A stretch of 38,512 nt of DNA, taken from Candidatus Ligilactobacillus avistercoris (GTDB taxonomy: Bacteria; Bacillota; Bacilli; Lactobacillales; Lactobacillaceae). The notes below the pieces were generated by a model. It worked only from the letters and a program-made list of their open reading frames with translations. It was not told the DNA's origin and made no database searches. Shown one piece after another: positions 28,153-35,212 of this stretch (position 1 is its first letter; each line of letters opens with the position of its first letter). The position numbers and the translations under genes were made by a program. The stretch covers positions 1-38,512 of the forward strand of contig DWXB01000020.1 in NCBI GenBank assembly GCA_019119415.1, in the 5' to 3' direction.

Positions 28153-28596
28153 CTACCGGACAACAAAGACAGAACACGGCGCATACTTGGCCATGTATGC
28201 GGCCTGAGAACCAAAGTATTTGCGAATTCCCTGCTTTGAAAGGGCCCCAACAACGAGAAGGTCAGGGTTGATGCTTGGGATTACTTCCTTAACAATGGTT
28301 TCGCCGGGGTCCCCTTCGGCAATCACGATCCGGACATCAACCACTCCGGCTTCCTCAGCAATCTTTTGGTAGCGAAGAAGGTGCTTTTTTAATTCTTCGC
28401 GCTCGCCGTGAACATAATCGTCATCCAGAACCTGAAAGACGTTCATTTCATCCTTTTCCAGGACTGAAACGATGTAAAGGGTGGCGTTGAGGTCGATTGC
28501 ACGGCGCATGGCAACCCGAAATGCAAGCTGGGCATCGGCTGAATCGTCAACGCCGACCAGAATCTTTTTGATGTTTTTAACACTTTCAGTATCCAT
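28153..28596 (-). CDS. Universal stress protein, UspA family
   Basis: 147 residues, a single Usp domain. KKILVGVDDSADAQLAFRVAM opens the fold, and VVGALSKQGIRKYFGSQAAYMAKYAPCSVFVVR at the end contains the G-x2-G-like and G-S nucleotide-binding pattern in somewhat degenerate form (GALSKQGIRKYFGS), so ATP binding is plausible. A cytoplasmic stress-linked protein without a defined reaction. GAAAGGAAG precedes the ATG. It is divergent from the NRAMP gene, and Usp genes are often beside metal or stress transporters in lactobacilli. Confidence 0.92.
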   Translation of the reverse strand: MDTESVKNIKKILVGVDDSADAQLAFRVAMRRAIDLNATLYIVSVLEKDEMNVFQVLDDDYVHGEREELKKHLLRYQKIAEEAGVVDVRIVIAEGDPGETIVKEVIPSINPDLLVVGALSKQGIRKYFGSQAAYMAKYAPCSVFVVR

Positions 28597-28757
28597 CTAA
28601 TCTTCCTTTCTAATAATTACCTGTGTTCACCGCTATTCTAACGTAAGTAATTGGATAACACCAGTAAAACTTTTGGTATCCCGAAAAAAATATCTGTCTT
28701 TTATTAAATGTGTGTGCTATATTTAAAATGGAATTTTTATTGGGGAGGAGATTTTCA

Positions 28758-30341
28758 ATGGCTGAAAAGAAACACCGTTTGCTGGAATACGCGAACGGGA
28801 AGTCGCTTGAAGAAATTAACGGTACCGTCGAGGTTCCCAGGGGGAAGGGGTTCTGGCGCACGCTCCTTGCGTACTCTGGCCCGGGGGCACTGGTTGCAGT
28901 GGGATACATGGATCCCGGAAACTGGTCAACGTCGATCACCGGCGGGCAGGACTTTGGCTACCTCCTAATGTCAGTAATCCTGATATCAAGTTTGATTGCG
29001 ATGCTCTTACAGTACATGGCGGCTAAACTTGGTATTGTCACGCAAATGGACTTGGCGCAAGCAATTCGGGCACGGACAAGTAAGGCACTCGGAATTGTTT
29101 TGTGGATTCTGACGGAGCTTGCCATTATGGCAACGGATATTGCGGAGGTAATTGGGGCCGCGATTGCGTTAAATCTTCTCTTCCATATCCCGTTAATTAT
29201 TGCGGTCTTTATTACGGTTGCGGACGTAATGGTTCTGCTTTTGTTAACGAAGATTGGGTTCCGAAAGATTGAAGCGTTGGTTGTGTGCCTGATTCTCGTA
29301 ATTCTTGGGGTGTTTATTTACCAGGTTGCGTTATCCGACCCGAAATGGGGCGCGGTAATTATGGGCTTCATTCCGAGTGCTAAGGTGATGGCGAGTCATC
29401 CGGTCGTTAACGGAACCACCCCGTTGAGCGGAGCGCTTGGGATTATCGGGGCGACGGTAATGCCCCATAACCTGTACCTTCACTCGGCAATTTCACAGAC
29501 CCGGAAGATTGATTACGATGACGAAGAAAGCGTTAAGCAGACGGTGCGCTTTACGACGTGGGACTCAAATATTCAGCTAACGGCGGCATTCTTCGTGAAC
29601 GCCTTGCTGTTAATTATGGGGGTGGCCGTCTTTAAAACGGGCGCCATCAAGGACCCGTCGTTCTTCGGACTATACCAGGCGTTGCATAACCCGAACACCG
29701 TAAGTAACGGGATGTTAGCGGCGGTTGCCCGTTCCGGCATTCTTTCAACCCTGTTCGCAGTCGCCCTGTTAGCCTCCGGGCAAAACTCAACGATTACCGG
29801 GACGTTAACCGGACAGGTTATCATGGAAGGCTTTATCCACATGAAGATGCCACTATGGGCCCGGCGGTTGGTTACCCGGTTGCTTTCGGTGGTTCCCGTC
29901 CTGTTGTGCGTCCTCATGACGGCAGGTGAATCGGAAATCCAGCAGCACATTGCCATTAATAACCTGATGAATAATTCGCAGGTCTTCCTGGCGTTAGCAC
30001 TTCCGTTTTCAATGCTCCCGTTGCTAATGATGACGGACAGCGAACTGGAAATGGGCCAGTATAAGAACACCTGGTGGGTTAAGGTTCTAGGATGGGTCTC
30101 AGTTATCGTCCTAACGTTCCTGAACATGCAGGGATTGCCTGACCAGATGACCGCCTTCTTTAGTAGTAACCCAACGCCGGCGGAGCAACACCTTGGTGCG
30201 ATTGTGGCGTACATTCTTGATGTTCTTATTATCGCCCTGCTGGTTTGGACAATCGTTGAACTAAAACGGGGTAATAAACGGTATAAGCAGCAACTTGCCG
30301 CTCAACAGGAGCAGGTAACGGCGGCAAAGAAAAATGAATAA
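28758..30341 (+). CDS. mntH: NRAMP-family divalent metal transporter (MntH-like)
   Basis: 527 residues from the ATG at 28758, chosen for GGGGAGGAG 8 bases upstream; earlier in-frame codons overlap the promoter. Eleven or twelve helices are expected. The metal site in helix 1 is DPGNW (Asp52, Asn55) and in helix 6 AxxMPHN (Ala232, Met235), the pattern of manganese/iron proton-coupled importers. Lactobacilli depend on manganese, so Mn2+ uptake is the likely role. A weak -10 (TATATT, 28718-28723) lies upstream; I see no convincing MntR box. The C-terminal tail is rich in K, Q and A (AAQQEQVTAAKKNE). Confidence 0.95.
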   Translation: MAEKKHRLLEYANGKSLEEINGTVEVPRGKGFWRTLLAYSGPGALVAVGYMDPGNWSTSITGGQDFGYLLMSVILISSLIAMLLQYMAAKLGIVTQMDLAQAIRARTSKALGIVLWILTELAIMATDIAEVIGAAIALNLLFHIPLIIAVFITVADVMVLLLLTKIGFRKIEALVVCLILVILGVFIYQVALSDPKWGAVIMGFIPSAKVMASHPVVNGTTPLSGALGIIGATVMPHNLYLHSAISQTRKIDYDDEESVKQTVRFTTWDSNIQLTAAFFVNALLLIMGVAVFKTGAIKDPSFFGLYQALHNPNTVSNGMLAAVARSGILSTLFAVALLASGQNSTITGTLTGQVIMEGFIHMKMPLWARRLVTRLLSVVPVLLCVLMTAGESEIQQHIAINNLMNNSQVFLALALPFSMLPLLMMTDSELEMGQYKNTWWVKVLGWVSVIVLTFLNMQGLPDQMTAFFSSNPTPAEQHLGAIVAYILDVLIIALLVWTIVELKRGNKRYKQQLAAQQEQVTAAKKNE

Positions 30342-30344
30342 TTA

Positions 30345-30384
30345 AAATTCCGGTCTGCCTGGTTAGGGTGGGCCGGATTTGTTA
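30345..30384 (+). terminator. Probable terminator of mntH
   Basis: AAAT-T-CCGG (30345-30353) pairs with CCGGATTT (30373-30380) apart from a bulged T, with further partial pairing inside, followed by GTT. Moderate. Confidence 0.45.
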
Positions 30385-30393
30385 TCCTATGAG

Positions 30394-30405
30394 TAAAGCG
30401 CTTTA
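30394..30405. promoter_or_regulatory. CcpA (cre)-like palindrome before the oxidoreductase gene
   Basis: TAAAGCGCTTTA is a perfect 12-bp palindrome containing the cre core AAAGCGCTTT, 19 bases before the start codon. The outer TG/CA pair of the full cre consensus is missing, so CcpA binding is uncertain. Confidence 0.4.
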
Positions 30406-30423
30406 TTTAGGGAGGAGTTAGTG

Positions 30424-31395
30424 ATGAACTGGGGCATAATTGGAACGGGCTGGGCTGCGGGCGACATGGCCGCCGCCCTTAACGCGGTGAACGGGGAGGT
30501 GTACGCAGTTTCCAATCCGCACAGGGAACACACCGACGACTTTGCGGCAAAGTACCACGTTTTACACCGGTACTATGATAATGCGGCCCTCATGAACGAC
30601 CCGCAGGTGGACATTGTGTACATTGCTACCCCGCATAACCAGCACTACGAGTTAATTAAGCAGGCCCTTCTGGCAGGGAAGCACGTTTTTTGTGAAAAGG
30701 CGATTACCGTAACGGCCGCTGAGTTTGACGAAGTGGCGGCCCTGGCTCAGAAGCGCCACCTCATCCTGACGGAGGGATTTACCCTGTACCACATGCCGTT
30801 GTACAAGCAACTGCACCAATTAATTGCGACCGGGAAGCTTGGCACGATTAAGATGGTGCAGGTTAATTTTGGAAGTTTAAAGGATCCGGATCCGCGGCAC
30901 CGGTACTTTAACCGCGAGTTAGCGGGCGGTGCGTTACTTGATATCGGCGGGTATGCGGTGGCGTTTGTCCGCCAGTTTTTACGGGACCTCAACGTTGCGG
31001 CCACTTCCGTTCAGTTTTACCAAACCGGAGTGGACGAAATGGCGGGCGTCGTTTTAAAGAACGGCCACGAGCAGATGGCGGTCATTAGCCTGTCGTTCCG
31101 GGCAAAGCAGCCCAAACGCGGCGTGGTTTCCGGGACCAAGGGCTTTGTTGAGGTAAATAACTATCCGCGGGCTGACCAGGCAACGGTTACCTACACTGCG
31201 GATGCGCACACCGCTACGACCACGACAATGACGGCCGGGGCAAGTGATTTGGCCCTCCAGTACGAAGTGCAGGACATGGAGCGCTACGTTACGCAGGGCC
31301 ACGATGACGGCGAGTTGGCGATGAGTGCGGATATTGCCCACCTGTTAAACGAAATTCGGGTTAACTGGGGACTCCGGTTTCCCAATGATAAATAG
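30424..31395 (+). CDS. Gfo/Idh/MocA-family oxidoreductase
   Basis: 323 residues from the ATG at 30424, 6 bases after GGAGGAG; the GTG just before it is an alternative. The Rossmann motif is GIIGTGWAAG at 4-13. The family's catalytic lysine is Lys92 in HVFCEKAIT, where CEKP is more usual. LTEGFTLYHMPLYKQL and GGALLDIGGYAV belong to the C-terminal substrate domain. An NAD(P)-dependent dehydrogenase on a sugar, inositol or dihydrodiol-like substrate; the substrate cannot be told. It is a lone gene, with a cre-like palindrome in front, which suggests carbon control. Confidence 0.9.
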   Translation: MNWGIIGTGWAAGDMAAALNAVNGEVYAVSNPHREHTDDFAAKYHVLHRYYDNAALMNDPQVDIVYIATPHNQHYELIKQALLAGKHVFCEKAITVTAAEFDEVAALAQKRHLILTEGFTLYHMPLYKQLHQLIATGKLGTIKMVQVNFGSLKDPDPRHRYFNRELAGGALLDIGGYAVAFVRQFLRDLNVAATSVQFYQTGVDEMAGVVLKNGHEQMAVISLSFRAKQPKRGVVSGTKGFVEVNNYPRADQATVTYTADAHTATTTTMTAGASDLALQYEVQDMERYVTQGHDDGELAMSADIAHLLNEIRVNWGLRFPNDK

Positions 31396-31424
31396 TTGCG
31401 CGGGGGAACGTGGTGTACTAGACT
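31396..31424 (+). promoter_or_regulatory. Promoter of the TPP riboswitch-thiT unit
   Basis: TTGCGC (31396-31401) and TAGACT (31419-31424) at 17 bp, directly after the oxidoreductase stop. Confidence 0.55.
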
Positions 31425-31448
31425 GAAGGTAAATTGAAAACGTTTAAC

Positions 31449-31535
31449 CAACACAGGGGGAGCCGGTTGGCTGAGAGTGGATTCGTTCCTGACCCTTTGA
31501 ACCTGTTCGTTAGTACGAGCGTAGGAATTGTGTGG
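31449..31535 (+). promoter_or_regulatory. TPP riboswitch (THI element)
   Basis: The conserved aptamer parts are present in order: ACACAGGGGGAGC, GGCTGAGA, the CCTGACCCTTTGAACCTG region, GTTAGTACGAGCGTAGGA, closing with TTGTGT that pairs with ACACA. It binds thiamine pyrophosphate and turns the gene off. Downstream, CTGTGTT (31553-31559) can pair with AACGCAG (31565-31571) right at the ribosome site GGGGAGG, and no T run is seen, so control of translation is more likely than of termination. Confidence 0.94.
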
Positions 31536-31584
31536 TATCGAAGTGACCTTCGCTGTGTTGGGATAACGCAGGGGAGGTTTTTTG

Positions 31585-32139
31585 ATGACAAAACAGACAT
31601 TGCAAGCAGTAATCGAAGGAACGTTAATGGCGGCATTGGCAGCGGCCCTCACAATGGTGGTGCCCACCGTTGAATGGATTGACCTGTCTTTGGGGATTAT
31701 CCCGATTGTTCTGGTTAGTCTCCGGCGGGGCTGGAAGGTTGGCGTATACGCGGGTCTTCTTTGGGGAATTTTGCCCGTTTTGTTTGGTCGGGCGGAAATC
31801 CTGACGGTTTGGCAGGGAATTCTGGAGTACCCGGTAGCAAGCATGAGTGTGGGGTTGGCTGGAATATGGGCATTCCGCTTTCAGGATGCGCTTCGTGCGG
31901 GCCGGCCAGTATTTCGCTGGATTATGGTAGCCTGCTTAACCGGAGTCGGGGTGAAGTACCTCATTCACTTTTATGCGGGCATCGTCTTTTGGGGGGCATA
32001 CGTTCAGTGGGGGCTTGGCCCGGTGGCGTACTCCGCCGTTGTAAACGGGGCAAGTTTCATCCTTAACATGGTAATTAGCACAGCGGTTTTGGGAATCCTC
32101 CTCCGGCACCTTCCCCGGCTGGGAAGCAGTCACTCCTGA
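31585..32139 (+). CDS. thiT: Thiamine transporter ThiT (ECF S component)
   Basis: 184 residues from the ATG at 31585, 7 bases after GGGGAGG; a TTG one codon earlier is the alternative. Six helices are expected. The substrate-binding region of ThiT is recognisable in LFGRAEILTVWQGILEYPVA and in VKYLIHFYAGIVFWG. It captures thiamine and docks on the shared ECF module. The TPP riboswitch in front supports the call independently. No thiamine synthesis genes are nearby. Confidence 0.95.
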   Translation: MTKQTLQAVIEGTLMAALAAALTMVVPTVEWIDLSLGIIPIVLVSLRRGWKVGVYAGLLWGILPVLFGRAEILTVWQGILEYPVASMSVGLAGIWAFRFQDALRAGRPVFRWIMVACLTGVGVKYLIHFYAGIVFWGAYVQWGLGPVAYSAVVNGASFILNMVISTAVLGILLRHLPRLGSSHS

Positions 32140-32187
32140 TAAAACGAACAATGCCGGATGAAAAAGGCTGAAAGACCGCCGAAATGA

Positions 32188-32216
32188 TTTACATTTTTTG
32201 AAAAAACGGGTACAAT
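32188..32216 (+). promoter_or_regulatory. Promoter of nupC
   Basis: TTTACA (32188-32193) and TACAAT (32211-32216) at 17 bp, about 58 bases before the start codon. Confidence 0.65.
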
Positions 32217-32274
32217 ATGAGCGTTTATGTTTTGTGTTGTGCAATTGTTTTTTTATATTTGAGGAGGAGAAGTT

Positions 32275-33501
32275 GTGGAGTTAGCAATCAACATTCTTGG
32301 GCTCATCATCTTCCTTGCGATTGGGTGGATTTTTTCCAAGGACCGCAAGCACATTAACTGGTACGGCATCATTGCGATGGTCGTATTAAACCTGTTCCTG
32401 GCATGGTTTATGACCAGCTTTAGTTGGGGCCAGGACATGATTAAATGGGCAGCCGGTGCGTTTGATACGTTGGTAAAGGAAGCCTACGTCGGGATTGCGT
32501 TTGCAATTCCAAGCATGGTGCACGTCAAGCAGATGGACTTCTTTGTTAGTTCATTGTTACCAATCCTGATGATTGTGCCGTTGTTTGACATCCTGACCTA
32601 CATCGGGGTGCTCCCGTTCATTATTAAGTGGGTCGGTAAGATTCTGGCATTCATTACGCGGCAACCGAAGTTTGAATCATTCTTTGCCGTTGAAATGATG
32701 TTCCTTGGAAACACGGAGGCGCTGGCCGTATCACAGCTCCAGTTAAAGCAGATGAAGGCTAAGCGGAACCTGACGCTTGCCATGATGTCAATGAGTTGTG
32801 TGACGGCATCAATCCTAGGATCATACATGCAGATGATGCCGGGGCAGTTCATCCTCACGGCCGTACCGCTGAACGTGGTGAACGCGCTGATTGTTACGTC
32901 AATGCTGAACCCGGTTCACGTTGACAAGGAAGAAGATACCGTGGCAACGATTACCGGAGCAGCCGCAGTAGCATCTGGTGACGTTGAAGCCGACGGGAAG
33001 CGCGAACCGTTCTTCTCCTTCCTAGGCGATTCCATCTTAGGGGCTGGCCGGCTGGTTTTGATCATTGCGGCGAACGTTATTGCCTTTGTGGCTTTAATTG
33101 CTTTACTGGATAAGGTATTGGAGTTATGTCACATTTGGACGATTGAAAAGATCTTAGGTTACATCATGTTCCCGTTTGCATGGCTGTTAGGGTTGGACCC
33201 GCATACGGCACTCCAGATGGGCCAGTACATGGGAACTAAGTTAGTAACGAACGAATTCGTGGTAATGCTGAAGGTAATGCACCAGGTTGGTCACTTTGCC
33301 CCGCACTTTAAGGCGGTGCTGACGGTCTTCCTGACATCGTTTGCTAACCTGTCAACGATTGGGATGATTATCGGATGCTTCAAGGGAATTGTTAACCGTG
33401 AAAAGAACGATGTCATTTCAGCAAACGTGGGTTACATGCTCATCTCAGGAATTCTGGTGTCCTTGTTATCAGCAGCAATGGTTGGGCTGTTTGTATGGTA
33501 G
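32275..33501 (+). CDS. nupC: Nucleoside transporter, NupC/CNT family
   Basis: 408 residues from a GTG with GGAGGAG upstream. The CNT build is clear: an N-terminal helix group, the gate region with FFAVEMMFLGNTEALAVSQLQLK, ASILGSYMQMMPGQFILTA, and the C-terminal NEFVVMLKV and LTSFANLSTIGMIIGC motifs that form the nucleoside and cation site. It imports nucleosides with protons or sodium. Single gene between its own promoter and a two-way terminator. Confidence 0.94.
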   Translation: MELAINILGLIIFLAIGWIFSKDRKHINWYGIIAMVVLNLFLAWFMTSFSWGQDMIKWAAGAFDTLVKEAYVGIAFAIPSMVHVKQMDFFVSSLLPILMIVPLFDILTYIGVLPFIIKWVGKILAFITRQPKFESFFAVEMMFLGNTEALAVSQLQLKQMKAKRNLTLAMMSMSCVTASILGSYMQMMPGQFILTAVPLNVVNALIVTSMLNPVHVDKEEDTVATITGAAAVASGDVEADGKREPFFSFLGDSILGAGRLVLIIAANVIAFVALIALLDKVLELCHIWTIEKILGYIMFPFAWLLGLDPHTALQMGQYMGTKLVTNEFVVMLKVMHQVGHFAPHFKAVLTVFLTSFANLSTIGMIIGCFKGIVNREKNDVISANVGYMLISGILVSLLSAAMVGLFVW

Positions 33502-33566
33502 GACAGGAATAAAGCCTTTCAGGAAGGCCTGAGTGGGTTGCATCCAATGGTTTATTGATAATATAA

Positions 33567-33603
33567 AAATCCCCCGGTGGTCTGTGCGACCGCCGGGGGA
33601 TTT
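33567..33603. terminator. Strong terminator between nupC and the MarR gene
   Basis: A 15-bp stem (33567-33581 with 33589-33603, AAATCCCCCGGTGGT, one G-T pair) and a 7-base loop. The T run is better on the minus strand, so it mainly ends the MarR gene and also blocks nupC read-through. Confidence 0.9.
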
Positions 33604-33608
33604 GCTGT

Positions 33609-34067
33609 TTACTTGAACGTTTCGAAGTAGTCACTCATTTGTTGGAGCGCGTTGATTAATGCTTCAACCTCGTTCTTGTCCATTCCGCTTAACAGGGAGC
33701 TCATTGCCTGCTGGTGAAGTTTGTTGTGAGCCCGGTATAACACCCGGCCCTTCTTCGTAAGGCCAATGTTAATTACCCGCCGATCCTTTTTATTCCGAAT
33801 CCGTTCGACGTAACCCTTGTCTTCTAGCTGATCGATGCTCTTTGTCAGCGTCCCCTTTGTCAGGTTTAGCTGCCGCGCAATCCGGGAAATTGGCTTCTTA
33901 TCGTGAAGGGAAACAACGTGAATCAGGTGAAGTTCCCGGGCAGTGATGTCACTAAACGGGCTCTTCTTTAATTCGCTGTCTTCCACGTACCGTACCCGGT
34001 CATATAGCCGGAATAACAGGTCGTTAATCGTATTTGATTGTTGTTTTGTAATACTATCGTTTGCCAT
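33609..34067 (-). CDS. MarR-family transcription regulator
   Basis: 152 residues from the ATG at 34065-34067, chosen for GAGGTG 4 bases upstream; the frame opens 18 bases earlier at an ATG without a site. The winged helix covers about 45-115: ISRIARQLNLTKGTLTKSIDQLEDKGYVERI is the recognition part and NKKDRRVINIGLTKKG the wing. It binds DNA as a dimer. No partner gene is divergent or co-transcribed; its targets are unknown, but a short palindrome in its own promoter suggests self-control. Confidence 0.93.
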   Translation of the reverse strand: MANDSITKQQSNTINDLLFRLYDRVRYVEDSELKKSPFSDITARELHLIHVVSLHDKKPISRIARQLNLTKGTLTKSIDQLEDKGYVERIRNKKDRRVINIGLTKKGRVLYRAHNKLHQQAMSSLLSGMDKNEVEALINALQQMSDYFETFK

Positions 34068-34094
34068 GGCGCACCTCGTTTTCATAATTATTAA

Positions 34095-34118
34095 TATCGA
34101 ACAACGATAATTGTATCA
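34095..34118 (-). promoter_or_regulatory. MarR-gene promoter with overlapping palindrome
   Basis: An extended -10 TGATACAAT (hexamer complement of 34110-34115) is directly followed by the inverted repeat TATCG-N5-CGATA (34095-34109). The position is right for self-repression by the MarR protein. Confidence 0.5.
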
Positions 34119-34170
34119 TAAGCAAAAAGTTCTTGGCTAGTATTCCTGATGATGAATAAAATAAAATTAT

Positions 34171-34199
34171 AAAAAAGGCCCCGTCCGAAGACGACGCCG
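34171..34199 (-). terminator. Terminator of the tRNA-Lys gene
   Basis: On the minus strand a GC-rich stem CGTC-TTCG-GACG with outer GGC/GCC pairs is followed by TTTTTT (34171-34176). Confidence 0.8.
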
Positions 34200-34212
34200 G
34201 GTAAATCTCTGA

Positions 34213-34285
34213 TGGGTGGTCAGGGGATCGAACCCTGGACCCACGGATTAAGAGTCCGTTGCTCTGCCAGCTGAGCTAACCACCC
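34213..34285 (-). tRNA. tRNA-Lys (anticodon CUU)
   Basis: 73 bases on the minus strand fold into a standard cloverleaf. The acceptor stem is GGGTGGT/ACCACCC with discriminator A, the D arm is TAGCTCAG, the anticodon loop is CTCTTAA, and the T arm is GGTTCGATCC. CCA is not encoded. It reads AAG lysine codons. A single tRNA gene with its own promoter and terminator between the MarR gene and walR. Confidence 0.96.
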
Positions 34286-34333
34286 ATATTTTTAATCACC
34301 GAAGGAACAACCTCCGTTCCAACGACGATATAT

Positions 34334-34362
34334 ATACTACCAGCTAATTACGATGATTGCAA
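34334..34362 (-). promoter_or_regulatory. tRNA-Lys promoter
   Basis: On the minus strand TTGCAA (34357-34362) and TAGTAT (34334-34339) at 17 bp, about 49 bases before the mature 5' end. The rest of the 406-base space between the MarR gene and walR holds the tRNA, its terminator and the walR promoter. Confidence 0.6.
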
Positions 34363-34413
34363 CCCTCTTTTTTAAAAAATTCACGGTGGTGCGGGCCGGT
34401 AAAATGGCAGGGG

Positions 34414-34443
34414 TTTCAGCGCTATTTAGGAATGATGTATAAT
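34414..34443 (+). promoter_or_regulatory. walRKH promoter
   Basis: TATAAT (34438-34443) with TTTCAG (34414-34419) at 18 bp, 49 bases before the walR start. Confidence 0.5.
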
Positions 34444-34492
34444 TAGACTGGATTAATGGGCTATTAATATCCCAAAGAAGGAGGCCAACGGG

Positions 34493-35203
34493 ATGAAGAA
34501 GATTCTTGTTGTTGACGACGAAAAACCAATTTCTGACATTATCAAGTTTAACCTCTCAAAGGAGGGGTATGAGGTGCACACTGCCTACGACGGGGAGGAA
34601 GCCCTCGCAAAGGTGAAGGAGATTGTCCCTGACCTAATTGTTCTGGACCTCATGCTGCCCAAGATTGACGGCCTTGAAGTGGCCCGGGAAGTGCGGAAAG
34701 AATACAACATGCCAATCATTATGGTCACGGCGAAGGACGCGGAGATTGACAAGGTCCTCGGCCTTGAAATGGGAGCGGATGACTACGTAACGAAGCCGTT
34801 CTCTAACCGGGAACTGGTAGCGCGGGTCAAGGCTAACCTGCGGCGGCAGGAAGCCAACGTCACGAGTGCGAAGGAAGAGGCCGCGGAGGACCAAAACATT
34901 GAGGTCGGTTCCCTTGTAATCTACCCGAAGTCGTACACGGTAGCGAAGAACGGGGAAAAGATTGAGTTAACCCACCGCGAGTTTGAACTACTAAGTTACC
35001 TGGCCCAGCATTTAGGCCAGGTAATGACCCGGGAGCACCTGTTACAGACGGTTTGGGGGTACGACTACTTCGGGGACGTCCGGACGGTTGACGTGACGGT
35101 GCGGCGGCTGCGGGAAAAGATTGAGGATACCCCGAGCCGGCCGGTTTGGCTTGTAACCCGGCGGGGAGTGGGCTACTACCTGCGGAACCCGGAAGAAGAG
35201 TAG
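34493..35203 (+). CDS. walR: Response regulator WalR (YycF), OmpR family
   Basis: 236 residues. The receiver domain has the acidic pair Asp8-Asp9, the phospho-acceptor Asp52 ([11 protein letters not shown]) and Lys101 in [12 protein letters not shown]. The DNA-binding winged helix covers about 135-232 ([49 protein letters not shown] as segments), typical of WalR/VicR. It controls wall hydrolase and wall synthesis genes and is essential in most Firmicutes. GAAGGAGG precedes the ATG. First gene of walRKH. Confidence 0.97.
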   Translation: MKKILVVDDEKPISDIIKFNLSKEGYEVHTAYDGEEALAKVKEIVPDLIVLDLMLPKIDGLEVAREVRKEYNMPIIMVTAKDAEIDKVLGLEMGADDYVTKPFSNRELVARVKANLRRQEANVTSAKEEAAEDQNIEVGSLVIYPKSYTVAKNGEKIELTHREFELLSYLAQHLGQVMTREHLLQTVWGYDYFGDVRTVDVTVRRLREKIEDTPSRPVWLVTRRGVGYYLRNPEEE

Positions 35204-35212
35204 GCTAGTTCC

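Noticed and set aside
28597-28757. An MntR or Fur box between the UspA gene and mntH
   Set aside because: Only imperfect A/T-rich symmetry is seen; nothing matches a known metal-regulator site.
29573-30214. A 213-codon open frame on the minus strand
   Set aside because: It lies fully opposite the mntH coding sequence, has no ribosome site, and its sequence is the low-complexity shadow of a GC-rich membrane gene.
31284-31844. A 186-codon open frame on the minus strand
   Set aside because: It runs opposite the end of the oxidoreductase gene, the TPP riboswitch and the start of thiT, all well supported on the plus strand.
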